DNA of 64,000 bases from contig NZ_PKUQ01000008.1 in the NCBI RefSeq assembly GCF_002866925.1, forward strand, positions 32,481-96,480. The letters are read 5' to 3'. A model generated the notes under the pieces. That model did not search any database. It was not told where the DNA came from and saw only the letters and a list, made by a program, of their open reading frames with translations. The DNA comes from Cohaesibacter celericrescens (lineage in GTDB: Bacteria > Pseudomonadota > Alphaproteobacteria > Rhizobiales > Cohaesibacteraceae). Every line of letters starts with the position of its first letter. Position 1 is the stretch's first letter. The position numbers and the translations under genes are program-made. Positions 9,116 to 19,275 of this stretch are shown one piece after another.

Positions 9116-9140
9116 GCTGCTGACACACCCTGTCAGCAGC
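9116..9140. other. Perfect 10-bp stem-loop between DUF533 and DJ-1 genes
   Basis: GCTGCTGACA pairs perfectly with TGTCAGCAGC around a five-base loop (CACCC). It begins 28 bases after the DUF533 stop and ends 43 bases before the next ATG. No run of T follows on either strand, so it is not a standard intrinsic terminator. It could act as an mRNA 3'-end stabiliser or a processing site between the two genes. Confidence 0.5.
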
Positions 9141-9183
9141 AAGGGCGTATGGTTGGTGTTCCAATGCGAAACACGAGGGTGTC

Positions 9184-9747
9184 ATGCTGCCGATATATAT
9201 TTTGCTTACCGAGGGTTATTCCGACTGGGAAATTGCGCCTCTTGCCGGTCTTGGGCGGGCCTTTTATGGTGCGGACCTGCAATTTGTCTCACCGACAGGC
9301 GGCGCTTTGACGTCTATTGCTGGTTTGCCCATCGCGCAAACCAAGCGGTTTGAGCCACCCAAAGAAGGTGTGGTTGTCGTTTGCGGCGGGCCGTCATTCG
9401 AAACCGACGTTGCTCCGCAATTGATAGACCATCTATGCAGTGCCTTTGAAAATGGCTGCGTCATTGCGGGCATTTGTGGTGGCACTTTAGCGCTGGCACA
9501 TGCGCGCCTGCTGGATCAGGTTCGGCACACCTCCAACGGTCCGGGATATCTGGAAGGGTTTGTTCCCAACTACGCGGGCACTGCGCACTATGTAGACAGC
9601 CCAAAGGCTGTGCGTGATGGATCCATCATCACGGCCCCTGCACCGGCAACAGCGAGTTTTGCTACGGAAGTCTTGATCGCAGCGGGGCTGAACGCTCAAG
9701 CTGCGAGACAAATTACGGCCCTGCTTGGTCGTGAGCATGGCGGATAA
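9184..9747 (+). CDS. DJ-1/PfpI (type 1 glutamine amidotransferase-like) family protein
   Basis: A 187-residue protein of the DJ-1/ThiJ/PfpI fold. The nucleophile elbow GICGGTLALA places the reactive Cys at about residue 98, and the acidic partner region near LLTEGYSDWE (Glu ~10/17) and GGPSFE are as expected. Members act as deglycases, chaperones, amidases or hydratases, so the exact reaction is not predictable. The gene is downstream of the DUF533 gene on the same strand, separated by a stem-loop. Confidence 0.85.
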   Translation: MLPIYILLTEGYSDWEIAPLAGLGRAFYGADLQFVSPTGGALTSIAGLPIAQTKRFEPPKEGVVVVCGGPSFETDVAPQLIDHLCSAFENGCVIAGICGGTLALAHARLLDQVRHTSNGPGYLEGFVPNYAGTAHYVDSPKAVRDGSIITAPAPATASFATEVLIAAGLNAQAARQITALLGREHGG

Positions 9748-9898
9748 CCTTGGTTTGTTGCAGCCCAAGACAATGCCATTTGGGCTCAATCATCGCCAGT
9801 CCGCGCCATTTTTTCTTGGCGGCACTGGATAGACATGCTTAAGATGAAAGCCTGTGTTCGCCGAAAGAACACCTTTTCCGCTCATATCGGGGGCCAAA

Positions 9899-10942
9899 AT
9901 GTCTATGTTACATTGCGCTTTTATCTTGTTCCAGCGACGCACGACCGGGTGTCGCCTGCCAAAGACAACAAACCAAGATCAACTTGGATGGCTTCAAGGT
10001 GTGTTGCTTGGCATTTTGCTTTGTGTAACAGCTCCCGCTCACGCCAATGATGCGTCGGCTCAGCTGGATGCCAACGGCATCCGGTTGGTGCAGACCTATG
10101 ATATAGCGCTGGATGTAGAGGATCTTTATATCAGTCCCGAGCGGGTCAAAATCCACTATGAATTTATCAATAAATCCGAGTTTGACAAAAACATCCTGGT
10201 TGCCTTTCCCGTTCCTGAAATCGATGCAGACACCGAAGCCAACTATAATATAGACCCCAAGGATCCGATCAATTTTCTCGATTTTTCCATCATCGTCAAC
10301 GGACGCAAGATTGAGCCACAAGTTGAAATCAAGCTGACCGCCAATGGCGTCGACTTCACTGAAACATTGCTAGCGCATGGGGTGCCGCTGAACCGCTTCG
10401 AAGACGACTATTATGACAATATGGAAAATATGTCACAGGACAATCTGCGGGCCTTGGCACAGGAAGGACTGGTTGACTGGACACCGGGTGAATCTTATTT
10501 CACGCCAAAATGGAAAATGAAAGCCACCTTCTATTGGCAACAAACATTCCCCGCCCAAAGCCGTACGATCATTGATCACAGCTATCGTCCCGTAGCCGGT
10601 GTGAGCATTTTTTCTGAGGAATATGGCCTCAACCAGTCAGTCGAGCGTTATTGCATCGAACCCAGTTTCCGTCGTGCCTTTCAGCGCAAAGTCGCCCAGA
10701 GCGGCCATAACGAAATGCTCGCTCATGAAGTGCGCTATATTCTGCAGACCGCCAACACCTGGCTAGGCCCAATCCGGGACTTTCGGTTGGTGATCGACAA
10801 GCTCAAACCAAGCAATCTGGTCAGCCTATGCATCAATGGCATCAGCAAGATTGCACCGACACAGTTTGAAGTTCGCGCGCAGAATTATGTACCCAAACAT
10901 GACTTGGAGATTCTGGTGGTCGAACAACCAGCTTGGGATTAG
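9899..10942 (+). CDS. DUF4424 family exported protein
   Basis: About 347 residues. The mature part starts near NDASAQLDANGIRLVQTYDI and continues with MxxEDLYISPERVKIHYEF-like and NILVAFPVPEID segments, the typical start of DUF4424 proteins. A hydrophobic stretch (GVLLGILLCVTAPAHA) ending in an AxA site before NDAS predicts a signal peptide with an unusually long N-region if translation starts at ATG 9899 (preceded by GGGGG); a GTG at 9854 would make it longer still. The protein is probably periplasmic. Function is unknown. It ends 17 bases from the convergent XRE-cupin regulator. Confidence 0.75.
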   Translation: MSMLHCAFILFQRRTTGCRLPKTTNQDQLGWLQGVLLGILLCVTAPAHANDASAQLDANGIRLVQTYDIALDVEDLYISPERVKIHYEFINKSEFDKNILVAFPVPEIDADTEANYNIDPKDPINFLDFSIIVNGRKIEPQVEIKLTANGVDFTETLLAHGVPLNRFEDDYYDNMENMSQDNLRALAQEGLVDWTPGESYFTPKWKMKATFYWQQTFPAQSRTIIDHSYRPVAGVSIFSEEYGLNQSVERYCIEPSFRRAFQRKVAQSGHNEMLAHEVRYILQTANTWLGPIRDFRLVIDKLKPSNLVSLCINGISKIAPTQFEVRAQNYVPKHDLEILVVEQPAWD

Positions 10943-10959
10943 GGGAATCTGGATTCGTC

Positions 10960-11637
10960 CTATCGTTCCAGGCTGACCCACAGCACAACAGCATCTTGCG
11001 TGCTGGTGGACAGGCAACAGTGGCCCATGGCACTGTCATAATAGACACTGTCGCCGGCCTTCATGGCCAAAGGGCGGTAATGCTCGGTGTGTAGCTCCAA
11101 GGTGCCGGACAAAACATACATGAATTCTTCGCCGCGATGGCGGATCCAGTCGCCAAAGTCGGATATATCCCGCGCCTTGATGGTGCTGACATAGGGCAGC
11201 ATGGACTTGCTGGTCAGCTCGTTGCATAGCAATTCATGGGAATAGGTGGCGGTGAGTTTTGGCTCGCCCTCACCCGCGCGCGTCACATCGCGGCGGCCTG
11301 ATAAATCACTTTTTCCGGTTTGCAAAAACAGGTTTGGCGTTTCCAATTCCAACGACTGGGTCAGGCGGCGGACGATATCAAATCCCGGGCTGGTCTGGCC
11401 ATTTTCAATTTTTGACAGGGTTGAGCGGCCAATACCGGCATGGCGTCCGGTTTCTTCCAGCGTCCATCCCTTTTTTTTGCGGGCTTCGCGCACCATCTGG
11501 CCCAATTCATTGAGGCCAGGTGCGGCGGGTGCGCTGGCTCCGGCAGGAGCGACGCTACTGCTCATACTTTCAATGACGCTGGCTCCGTCTTGAAGACTCT
11601 CGACTATGCCCTGATCATCGCGCTCAATATCACCCAT
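10960..11637 (-). CDS. XRE family regulator with C-terminal cupin sensor domain
   Basis: A 225-residue protein. A low-complexity Ala/Pro-rich N-terminal tail (~1-42) precedes an HTH_3 domain (~44-100: LGQMVREARKKKGWTLEETGRHAGIGRSTLSKIE contains the helix-turn-helix) and a cupin_2 barrel (~150-225: GEEFMYVLSGTLELH...AGDSVYYDSAMGH). This domain order is common among regulators of amino-acid and polyamine catabolism, where the cupin binds a small molecule. It diverges from gcvP across 335 bases, so it is a candidate regulator of gcvP and perhaps sdaA, but this is inference from position only. Confidence 0.88.
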   Translation of the reverse strand: MGDIERDDQGIVESLQDGASVIESMSSSVAPAGASAPAAPGLNELGQMVREARKKKGWTLEETGRHAGIGRSTLSKIENGQTSPGFDIVRRLTQSLELETPNLFLQTGKSDLSGRRDVTRAGEGEPKLTATYSHELLCNELTSKSMLPYVSTIKARDISDFGDWIRHRGEEFMYVLSGTLELHTEHYRPLAMKAGDSVYYDSAMGHCCLSTSTQDAVVLWVSLER

Positions 11638-11972
11638 TTCAGATCCTCACCGAAAACCGAGGGGCCATTTGCACATATCCCGCTCTTGTTCCACTTTATT
11701 TCCGCTCATGCTCTTCACTGGCCCCAAAAGACCAGTCTTGAGACTATGTGCACAGATAACACATTATTGCCTAAGAGGGAAATTTCCCCTATAAGAAACA
11801 AAAGCAGGTTTGACGCGAGTCTCGATGGTCCCTTCTGCTGCGGCAAGCATCAACGTTAACGCCCCGCATAGACGACCGGATCCCTTACTTCTCCGCCAAA
11901 CCGTCAGTTTTACATGTGTACCGTAGGCCAGAGCCAGCACGGCACTTAAGGCGCAGGGATTAGGAGCGTTCG
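11638..11972. other. Intergenic region between XRE-cupin regulator and gcvP
   Basis: This 335-base divergent region must hold promoters for both flanking genes. I looked for a tandem glycine riboswitch, which often precedes gcv genes, and saw no recognisable aptamer pair. A gcvP ribosome-binding site (TAGGAG) is at about 11961-11966. No convincing long palindrome is visible. Confidence 0.4.
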
Positions 11973-14843
11973 ATGACTTTTAAATTGACCGATTATGAAG
12001 CCTATGATTTTGCCAACCGGCGCCATATTGGCCCCTCGCCGAGCGAGATGGCCGCGATGCTGAAGGTCGTTGGCTTTACCACTCTTGATGAGTTAATCGA
12101 TGCAACGGTGCCCCCTTCCATTCGGCAACAAGAACCTCTGGCATGGGGGCCCGCCCTGACCGAAGGCGACACGCTGCATTATATGAAGCAGGTGGCTGCA
12201 AAGAATAAGAACCTCACTTCTCTGATTGGTCAGGGCTATTATGGCACCAACACTCCACCGGTGATCCTGCGCAATATCCTGGAAAACCCCGCTTGGTACA
12301 CCGCCTACACGCCTTATCAGCCAGAAATCAGTCAAGGCCGTCTGGAAGCGCTGCTCAATTTCCAGACCATGGTGTCGGACCTAACCGGACTAGAAATTGC
12401 CAACGCATCGCTGCTGGATGAGGCAACGGCCGCTGCCGAAGCCATGACCATGGCCAAGCGGGCATCCAAATCTAAATCCAACATTTTCTTTGTTGATGAG
12501 AATTGCCACCCGCAGAATATAGCCGTGATCCAGACGCGTGCTGAACCACTCGAGATCGAGATAAAAATCGGCGACCCCGACGATCTTGATGCGGCTGATG
12601 TATTCGGTGCAATTTTCCAATATCCGGGCACCCACGGCCGTGTGCGCGACTTCACCTCGGCGATCGACGCATTGCACGACAACAAAGCGCTCGGCATTGT
12701 GATTGCTGACCCGCTAGCACTGGCGTTGCTTAAATCCCCGGGTGAAATGGGCGCGGACATTGCCGTTGGCTCGACCCAGCGCTTTGGCGTGCCTTTGGGC
12801 TATGGTGGCCCACATGCGGCTTATATGTCCTGCCGCGATGCCTTCAAACGCTCCATGCCGGGACGCATCATCGGCGTGTCCATCGACAGTCAGGGCCGCA
12901 AAGCCTATCGCCTGTCGTTGCAGACCCGTGAACAGCATATCCGCCGCGAGAAGGCCAATTCCAACGTTTGTACAGCCCAAGCATTGCTGGCTGTGATTGC
13001 TTCGATGTATGCGGTCTATCACGGCCCAGACGGCATCAAGGCAATCGCGCAATATGTGCATCGCAAGACCGTTCGTCTGGCGGACGGGTTGGAAAAACTT
13101 GGCTTCAAGCCCGATCCTGAGGTGTTTTTTGACACAATCACGGTGGAAGTTGGTGCGCTGCAAGGCGTGATCATGAACGCTGCTGTCGCCAATGGCATCA
13201 ATTTGCGCAAAGTGGGTAGCGAACGCATCGGCATCAGTCTTGATGAGCAGACACGGCCAGAAACCGTGGAAGCTATCTGGAAAAGCTTTGGCGGCAACTT
13301 ATCCTATGGCGTCTTCGAGCATGAGCGCGATGAAGACATTGAATATCGTCTGCCAACTGATAATTTGCGCACCACAGAATATCTGACGCACCCAATTTTC
13401 CATCTCAACCGCGCCGAAGCTGAAATCACTCGCTATATGCGCCGTCTCGCAGACCGTGACCTGGCATTGGATCGGGCCATGATCCCGCTTGGCTCTTGCA
13501 CCATGAAGCTCAACGCCACGATTGAGATGATCCCTGTCACTTGGCCAGAATTTGCCAATCTGCACCCGTTTGTGCCAGAAGATCAGGCCCTTGGTTACAA
13601 GGAAATGATCGACGATCTCAACACCAAATTGTGTCAGGTGACTGGCTATGACGCGATTTCCCAGCAGCCGAACTCAGGTGCGCAAGGGGAATATGCAGGC
13701 CTCATCACCATTCGCAACTATCAGATTTCTCAAGGCGAAGGGCATCGCAATATCTGTTTGATCCCCACCTCGGCTCACGGTACCAACCCCGCGTCGGCTC
13801 ATTTGGCCGGCTGGAAAGTTGTACCGGTGAAGTCCGCCGACAATGGCGACATTGATCTGGAAGATTTCCGAGCCAAGGCTGAGAAACACGCAGATGTGCT
13901 AGCCGCCTGTATGATCACCTATCCCTCGACCCATGGTGTGTTTGAAGAAACAGTGCAAGAAATCTGCGCCATCACCCATGAGTTTGGCGGGCAGGTCTAT
14001 ATTGACGGGGCCAACATGAACGCCATGGTCGGCTTGTCTCGGCCCGGCGACATTGGCGGCGACGTCAGCCACTTGAACCTACACAAGACCTTCTGCATTC
14101 CGCACGGTGGCGGTGGTCCGGGCATGGGGCCGATTGGCGTCAAAGCCCATCTAGCACCTTTCCTTCCCGGTCACCCTGAGCGGGATGCGACCATTGGACC
14201 AGTCTCTGCCGCGCCATTTGGGTCCCCGTCCATTTTGCCGGTCAGCTGGGCCTATTGCCTGTTGATGGGTGGCGAAGGGCTGACGCAGGCCACAAAGGTG
14301 GCGATCCTGAATGCCAACTATATCGCAGAAAGCCTGAAGGATGCCTATGACATTCTCTACACGTCAAAAACAGGTCGTGTGGCGCACGAGTGCATATTGG
14401 ACACCCGCCCGCTGAATGACAGCTGCCATGTGACCGTGGATGACGTCGCCAAGCGTCTGATGGACAATGGCTTCCACGCACCAACCATGAGCTGGCCCGT
14501 TGCAGGGACACTGATGGTGGAGCCGACCGAATCCGAACCCAAAGCAGAGCTAGATCGCTTCATTGCTTCGATGCTCGACATTCGCCGTGAAGCGCAAGAC
14601 ATCGAAGACGGCAAGATCGACAAGGACAACAACCCGCTCAAAAACGCGCCCCATACAGTGCGCGATCTGGTGGGCGACTGGGACCGGCCCTACAGCCGCA
14701 AACAGGGCTGCTTCCCTGCGGGCAGCTTTGAGGTCGATAAATACTGGCCTCCGGTCAACCGCGTCGATAATGTCTATGGCGACCGCAATCTGGTCTGCAC
14801 CTGTCCACCGATGGATAGTTATGAGGATGAAGCGGCGGAATAG
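11973..14843 (+). CDS. gcvP: Glycine dehydrogenase (decarboxylating), glycine cleavage system P protein
   Basis: A 956-residue, full-length fused-type P protein with both halves present. It decarboxylates glycine using PLP and passes the aminomethyl group to lipoyl-GcvH, part of the cytosolic glycine cleavage system. The PLP lysine is Lys705 in [20 protein letters not shown]. Other family blocks include the N-terminal RHIGPS segment, [14 protein letters not shown] and [15 protein letters not shown] lies six bases before the ATG. gcvT and gcvH are not adjacent, unlike the common gcvTHP operon, so they must be elsewhere. The TAG stop overlaps a possible GTG start of the next ORF, and L-serine dehydratase follows, linking glycine and serine breakdown. 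Confidence 0.97.
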   Translation: MTFKLTDYEAYDFANRRHIGPSPSEMAAMLKVVGFTTLDELIDATVPPSIRQQEPLAWGPALTEGDTLHYMKQVAAKNKNLTSLIGQGYYGTNTPPVILRNILENPAWYTAYTPYQPEISQGRLEALLNFQTMVSDLTGLEIANASLLDEATAAAEAMTMAKRASKSKSNIFFVDENCHPQNIAVIQTRAEPLEIEIKIGDPDDLDAADVFGAIFQYPGTHGRVRDFTSAIDALHDNKALGIVIADPLALALLKSPGEMGADIAVGSTQRFGVPLGYGGPHAAYMSCRDAFKRSMPGRIIGVSIDSQGRKAYRLSLQTREQHIRREKANSNVCTAQALLAVIASMYAVYHGPDGIKAIAQYVHRKTVRLADGLEKLGFKPDPEVFFDTITVEVGALQGVIMNAAVANGINLRKVGSERIGISLDEQTRPETVEAIWKSFGGNLSYGVFEHERDEDIEYRLPTDNLRTTEYLTHPIFHLNRAEAEITRYMRRLADRDLALDRAMIPLGSCTMKLNATIEMIPVTWPEFANLHPFVPEDQALGYKEMIDDLNTKLCQVTGYDAISQQPNSGAQGEYAGLITIRNYQISQGEGHRNICLIPTSAHGTNPASAHLAGWKVVPVKSADNGDIDLEDFRAKAEKHADVLAACMITYPSTHGVFEETVQEICAITHEFGGQVYIDGANMNAMVGLSRPGDIGGDVSHLNLHKTFCIPHGGGGPGMGPIGVKAHLAPFLPGHPERDATIGPVSAAPFGSPSILPVSWAYCLLMGGEGLTQATKVAILNANYIAESLKDAYDILYTSKTGRVAHECILDTRPLNDSCHVTVDDVAKRLMDNGFHAPTMSWPVAGTLMVEPTESEPKAELDRFIASMLDIRREAQDIEDGKIDKDNNPLKNAPHTVRDLVGDWDRPYSRKQGCFPAGSFEVDKYWPPVNRVDNVYGDRNLVCTCPPMDSYEDEAAE

Positions 14844-14872
14844 TGCTGAATCAAACCAGTGGGGGAAAGGCT

Positions 14873-15313
14873 GTGCAAATTAAAGAGTTGAAACTGCATC
14901 GCCTGCTTCTCCCACTTTGTTTGCTGTATGCCACATTTCTGTTTGTGAGTTATGTGTCCTCACGTTACATCCCGCGGCCCTTTGACTTGACTATGCCGGA
15001 GGATATACAAAAACAGTCCTGCTATATGTATTTATACGGCGTGAAGTGTGGCTCTGATGTTTTTGCGGGACCTCTACGCGAGTGGTTCTTTAACATCTGG
15101 ATTGTCGCTTGGTACGTCCCTGCTTTGGCAGCCTATGGCTGGTATCTTGTAGTGTTCATCCCAGAAAACCTGGACGAGCTCGGCTTGAAACCTTTTACCA
15201 ATTTGTCGTTGCTCACACTTCAAAGCTTAGCACTTGTGGCTCCGATTCTATATCTCATTTGGCATCTATTGAAACGTTCAATGGGCTTTGTGTTCAGTCA
15301 CCATGACTCGTAG
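14873..15313 (+). CDS. Small membrane protein of unknown function between gcvP and sdaA
   Basis: About 146 residues with three hydrophobic segments: near the N-terminus (LLLPLCLLYATFLFVSYV), in the middle (FFNIWIVAWYVPALAAYGWYLVVF) and at the C-terminus (LTLQSLALVAPILYLIWHLL). A cytoplasm-exposed C-terminus (KRSMGFVFSHHDS) is likely. A GTG at 14873 preceded by GGGGGAAAGG is my preferred start; a GTG at 14843 overlaps the gcvP stop. I do not recognise the family. It lies in the same direction and tightly between two amino-acid catabolism genes, so co-transcription is likely, but its codon and base content look more A/T-rich than its neighbours and it may be an insertion into an older gcvP-sdaA unit. 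Confidence 0.55.
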   Translation: MQIKELKLHRLLLPLCLLYATFLFVSYVSSRYIPRPFDLTMPEDIQKQSCYMYLYGVKCGSDVFAGPLREWFFNIWIVAWYVPALAAYGWYLVVFIPENLDELGLKPFTNLSLLTLQSLALVAPILYLIWHLLKRSMGFVFSHHDS

Positions 15314-15326
15314 GTAAAGGGCTAAC

Positions 15327-16742
15327 ATGTTCTTATCCATTTTTGATATCTTCAAGATTGGCATCGGCCCCTCTTCGTCCCATACGATGGGGCCGATGAA
15401 TGCGGCGGTGCGCTTTATGGATGATTTGCGCCAAGGGGCCTTTATGGGTGTCAGCGCGGGCCAAATACGCCGGGTTGCCTGCTCTCTGCATGGCTCGCTG
15501 TGTTTTACCGGCAAGGGGCATGCGACGGATCGGGCGATTATTCTGGGGCTGATCGGCCTGACGCCGGATCGTTTGGACCCTGACGAAGCAGAGAGTTTGG
15601 AAGCTGCCGTACGGGATGAGAAATTCATTCATCCTGACGGCTTTGGACGCTTGCGTTTCAATCCAGACGAAGACTTGATTTTTGATTATGGGCCGCCCCT
15701 GCCCGGCCACGCCAATGGCATGAAGCTGTTTGCTTATGGCGAGGGCAACCGTCAGCTGGCCACGGCGACTTATTATTCTATCGGCGGAGGTTTCATCGTG
15801 ACCGCCAGCGAACTGGATAAGGAAATCAGCCACGACCCCAAAGACCTGCATAGCGAACAACAATCCGCAGGCTTCCCTTACCCTTTTGGATCGGCGACAC
15901 AAATGCTCAGCATGGGCAAAGCCTCCCGATTGTCCATTGCCCAAATGAAGCGTGCCAATGAAGAAACCAATATGGATCGCGCTAAACTTGATGCTGGTCT
16001 GGAACGCATATGGCAAGCGATGGTCAGTACGATGGATCGCGGTTTGGCGCAAGACGGCATTCTACCCGGTGGTCTCTCGGTCAAACGCCGAGCAAAGATT
16101 ATTCGCGATCGCCTGATCGCCAGTCACGGCGACAACCAGCCGATGCTGCACCAAATCAACGATTGGTTGAGTGTCTATGCGATGGCGGTGAATGAAGAAA
16201 ACGCTGCCGGCGGGCGCGTGGTGACAGCGCCCACCAACGGTGCTGCCGGTGTCGTGCCGTCGGTTCTGCGCTATTATCGCGACCACTGTCCGGGATCAAA
16301 TGACACAGGCATTCAAATCTTTTTGCTAACGGCAGCAGCGATTGGTGGGCTGATCAAGCATAATGCCTCTATCTCTGGCGCTGAGGCCGGGTGTCAGGCC
16401 GAAGTGGGGTCTGCCGCCGCCATGGCAGCCAGCGGTCTGTGTGCGGCCTTGGGCGGCAGCAATGAACAGATTGAGAATGCTGCCGAGATTGCGCTCGAGC
16501 ATCATCTGGGCATGACGTGCGATCCGGTGGGCGGGTTGGTGCAGGTGCCTTGCATCGAACGCAACGGTCTGGGGGCTATCAAAGCGGTATCGGCAGCCTC
16601 CCTTGCTCTGCATGGAGATGGTTCGCATTTTATGCCGCTGGACAATTGTATCAAGACCATGTGGCAAACCGGACAAGATATGGGCCACAAATACAAAGAA
16701 ACATCACTTGGCGGCTTAGCGGTGAATTTGCCGGAGTGTTGA
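15327..16742 (+). CDS. sdaA: L-serine ammonia-lyase (L-serine dehydratase, single-chain iron-sulfur type)
   Basis: A 471-residue enzyme that converts L-serine to pyruvate and ammonia. The N-terminal beta domain starts [21 protein letters not shown] and the catalytic alpha domain contains [33 protein letters not shown] and [20 protein letters not shown], whose cysteines bind the [4Fe-4S] cluster used as a Lewis acid. Length and domain order fit the fused SdaA/SdaB type. It follows gcvP on the same strand, fitting a one-carbon/serine-glycine catabolic unit. The ATG at 15327 is 13 bases after the small membrane-protein gene. Confidence 0.96.
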   Translation: MFLSIFDIFKIGIGPSSSHTMGPMNAAVRFMDDLRQGAFMGVSAGQIRRVACSLHGSLCFTGKGHATDRAIILGLIGLTPDRLDPDEAESLEAAVRDEKFIHPDGFGRLRFNPDEDLIFDYGPPLPGHANGMKLFAYGEGNRQLATATYYSIGGGFIVTASELDKEISHDPKDLHSEQQSAGFPYPFGSATQMLSMGKASRLSIAQMKRANEETNMDRAKLDAGLERIWQAMVSTMDRGLAQDGILPGGLSVKRRAKIIRDRLIASHGDNQPMLHQINDWLSVYAMAVNEENAAGGRVVTAPTNGAAGVVPSVLRYYRDHCPGSNDTGIQIFLLTAAAIGGLIKHNASISGAEAGCQAEVGSAAAMAASGLCAALGGSNEQIENAAEIALEHHLGMTCDPVGGLVQVPCIERNGLGAIKAVSAASLALHGDGSHFMPLDNCIKTMWQTGQDMGHKYKETSLGGLAVNLPEC

Positions 16743-17179
16743 GAATCATCCTACCCACCGAGCGCGATCACCGTCTATAGGCTCATCATCGGCCTGAATG
16801 ATAAGCCCGAAATCTCTGACCCAACGCTCAAACTGCCGCACAAAAGCCTGATTTCCTCTTTCGTTCTTCGAGAATTGTTGTGAATTTTTGGACTTTCCGT
16901 TTATTTGGAATTTGCACGGGACTTTAATCACGTCCAATCAACACAGATGTGTGGCTTTGCTATATTGGGTCTATTTAGTTGAATTTCCTTTGAAATTTTT
17001 TGTAGCAATTTATGAGGCAATTGGCTTTGCAAGCTGGAGCTGTGACAGTTTCACCACACAGAATTGCAGGAAAGTGTATTGCCCCAATTCTGATCGAATT
17101 TTGCCCAACTTCAAAGGTGAACTCCATCTCGGGTACCCGCTAATCAAGTTTTGATATCCCTAGAGATGGAGAAGTGAAG
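16743..17179. other. Long intergenic region between sdaA and the EF-hand gene
   Basis: 437 bases, mostly A/T-rich. A minus-strand frame at 16746-16937 ends in a coding-like stretch (RGNQAFVRQFERWVRDFGLI then DDEPIDGDRARWVG) but begins at a TTG without a ribosome-binding site; it may be the remnant of a lost gene. The plus-strand frame at 16888-17154 is aromatic- and Cys-rich and does not look like a protein. I see no tRNA, repeat or mobile element. Confidence 0.35.
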
Positions 17180-17425
17180 ATGAAAAAGACCCTAATAGCT
17201 GCCAGTATTGTTATGGCAATTGCGTCCCCTGCTCTGGCAGATGAAGCGACAATGATTGATGCCAACGAAGATGGTAATGTGACGCTTGATGAGCTTCAGC
17301 TTGCCTATCCAGACATTACAAATATTGAACAAGTGTTTGCGACTATCGACGTGGACGCTGATGGTCTGATCTCGAAAGATGAGCTGACTGCTGCGCAAGA
17401 CTCTATGATCTTGCCTAAAAGCTAA
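17180..17425 (+). CDS. Small exported EF-hand calcium-binding protein
   Basis: An 81-residue protein from ATG 17180 (GGAG eight bases upstream; a GTG at 17174 is in frame). Residues ~1-21 form a signal peptide ending ASPALA-D. Two EF-hand loops follow: DANEDGNVTLDE and DVDADGLISKDE, both with Asp/Asn at positions 1, 3, 5 and Glu at 12. It is likely a periplasmic calcium-binding protein. Role unknown; no partner gene is adjacent. Confidence 0.78.
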   Translation: MKKTLIAASIVMAIASPALADEATMIDANEDGNVTLDELQLAYPDITNIEQVFATIDVDADGLISKDELTAAQDSMILPKS

Positions 17426-17450
17426 AGTCACTTCCAAATTCTAAAAGGTT

Positions 17451-17485
17451 CCCCCTTCTGCCCGGCTGTTCCGTTTAGAAGGGGG
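17451..17485 (+). terminator. Stem-loop after the EF-hand gene
   Basis: CCCCCTTCT pairs with AGAAGGGGG around a 17-base loop, starting 26 bases after the EF-hand stop. There is no T-run after the stem, so termination is only possible, not clear. Confidence 0.4.
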
Positions 17486-17665
17486 GATTGGAATCAGCCA
17501 TAGAGTGCTCTAATGATGTATGGCGTTAGAAACTCACGTTACGGCATATAAAATTTCAACCGCCCAACATCATGCTGCAGTGCACAAATTTCATAATTGC
17601 GTATTTTAGCGGATGGTTTTACAGGCGTTTTTATCATTTATATTCTCCAAAAGTAGGAGAAACAA

Positions 17666-17953
17666 ATGGATAATTATGAAATTAGTCCTGGCTGCATCAA
17701 AGCAGCACGCGCCATTGCACTAGAAGCTGAAGCCATTTTACCTTGCACATGCACAGAGGGATTTGATGCAATGCAAAATAGCCTTGATGCTCAAATTTTA
17801 GCCTACAGCATTGGTGCTGAGCGCGTTCGCACTGGATCTGTTACCTTTTCACGCGAGGAGATGATGAAGGCCCTGGAAAAGGTGATTGATGAGGCAAAGA
17901 GCCTAATTCCCATGAATGGTTTTATGCAGGGCTTTTTTGCAGACTATGATTAA
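17666..17953 (+). CDS. Hypothetical 95-residue protein
   Basis: A short soluble protein, acidic overall, with no signal peptide or membrane segment. It contains a Cys-rich spot (LPCTCTEGFDAMQ, residues ~25-37) and is otherwise helical in character (SREEMMKALEKVIDEAKSL). A strong GTAGGAGAAACAA site precedes the ATG, and a strong terminator follows, which argues for a real monocistronic gene. I do not recognise the family. Confidence 0.6.
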   Translation: MDNYEISPGCIKAARAIALEAEAILPCTCTEGFDAMQNSLDAQILAYSIGAERVRTGSVTFSREEMMKALEKVIDEAKSLIPMNGFMQGFFADYD

Positions 17954-17985
17954 GGTGCCAGAATAACCAGCAGCAATATTTCTAC

Positions 17986-18022
17986 AAAAAAACCGGGACA
18001 CTTTGAGGGTCCCGGTTTTTTT
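17986..18022. terminator. Bidirectional intrinsic terminator between the 95-residue gene and nqrF
   Basis: AAAACCGGGAC pairs with GTCCCGGTTTT around a nine-base loop, flanked by A-run on the left and T-run on the right, so it can end transcription from both the plus-strand small gene and the minus-strand nqr operon. Confidence 0.88.
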
Positions 18023-18042
18023 GTTTTGTATATGATAGACGA

Positions 18043-19263
18043 TTAGCCGCCAAAGTCGTCAAGCATGATGTCTTCGCGATCAACACCCAGCTCTAGGAGC
18101 ATGTTGATCACTGACTGGTTCATGATCGGAGGACCACACATATAATATTCGCAATCCTCAGGTGCTTCATGGTTCTTGAGATACTCGTCATAGAGCACAT
18201 TATGGATAAAGCCGGTGTAGCCATCCCAATTGTCCTCCGGCAACGCATCTGATAGAGCCACATGCCATGTGAAGTTTGGATTTTCTTCGGCCAATTTATC
18301 GAAATCTTCCACATAGAACATTTCGCGTTTGGAGCGAGCGCCGTACCAGAAGGTCACTTTGCGATCGGTGTGCAAACGTTTGAGCTGATCGAAGATATGT
18401 GACCGCATAGGTGCCATACCAGCACCACCACCAACAAAGATCATTTCTTTATCGGTTTCGCGGGCAAAGAATTCGCCGAACGGGCCAGAAATTGTGACTT
18501 TGTCGCCCGGTTTAAGGTTGAAGATGAAAGAAGACATCTTGCCAGGAGGCAGAGTATCATTGCCCGGAGGAGGAGACGCAACACGCACATTAAGCATGAT
18601 GATGCCTTCTTCTTCAGGGTAGTTGGCCATGGAATAGGCGCGCTCTACAGGCTCTTCGCAGGTGGAGACGAATTTCCAAAGATTGAACTTGTCCCAATCT
18701 TCACGATATTCTTCTTCAATATCGAAATCTTTGTAGTTGGCGACATGGGCAGGCGCTTCAATCTGAATGTAGCCACCAGCCCGGAATCCGACGTCTTCGC
18801 CTTTTGGCAGTTCCAGAACGAGCTCTTTAATGAAGGTCGCTACATTGTGGTTGGAGCGTACGGTGCATTCCCACTTTTTGACACCAAAGACCTCTTCAGG
18901 TACTTCGATATCCATGTCTTGTTTGACAGCAACCTGACAAGACAAGCGATCGCCGCGTTTGGCTTCGCGCTTGTTGATGTGGGTCTCTTCGGTTGGAAGA
19001 ATGGAGCCGCCACCTTCAAGGACACGAACACGACACTGAGCACAGGTCCCGCCACCGCCACAGGCTGACGGAACGAAGATTTTCTCGCCGGCCAAAACAC
19101 CAAGCAACTTGCCACCAGCGGGCACAGTAATCTTGCGCTCATGGTTGATTGTGATGACCACATCGCCCGAAGAAACCAGACGGCTACGAGCAAACAGGAT
19201 CAGAAACACCAGCGCCAACACGATCAGCGTAAAGAACGTGATGCCTAGGGTAAACTCTTGCAT
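18043..19263 (-). CDS. nqrF: Na+-translocating NADH:quinone reductase subunit F
   Basis: A 406-residue subunit that takes electrons from NADH on the cytoplasmic side. Domains in order: N-terminal membrane anchor (~5-25), [2Fe-2S] ferredoxin domain with Cys in [12 protein letters not shown] and a fourth Cys in RLSCQV (~70-112), then an FNR-like FAD/NADH domain with RAYSMANYP and [12 protein letters not shown]. Length matches the family. It is the last gene of nqrABCDEF, 12 bases after nqrE, and ends at the bidirectional terminator. Confidence 0.97.
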   Translation of the reverse strand: MQEFTLGITFFTLIVLALVFLILFARSRLVSSGDVVITINHERKITVPAGGKLLGVLAGEKIFVPSACGGGGTCAQCRVRVLEGGGSILPTEETHINKREAKRGDRLSCQVAVKQDMDIEVPEEVFGVKKWECTVRSNHNVATFIKELVLELPKGEDVGFRAGGYIQIEAPAHVANYKDFDIEEEYREDWDKFNLWKFVSTCEEPVERAYSMANYPEEEGIIMLNVRVASPPPGNDTLPPGKMSSFIFNLKPGDKVTISGPFGEFFARETDKEMIFVGGGAGMAPMRSHIFDQLKRLHTDRKVTFWYGARSKREMFYVEDFDKLAEENPNFTWHVALSDALPEDNWDGYTGFIHNVLYDEYLKNHEAPEDCEYYMCGPPIMNQSVINMLLELGVDREDIMLDDFGG

Positions 19264-19275
19264 TCTATTGTCCCC

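Noticed and set aside
11638..11972. Glycine riboswitch before gcvP
   Set aside because: I looked for the tandem aptamer and saw no matching conserved cores; regulation more likely involves the divergent XRE-cupin protein.
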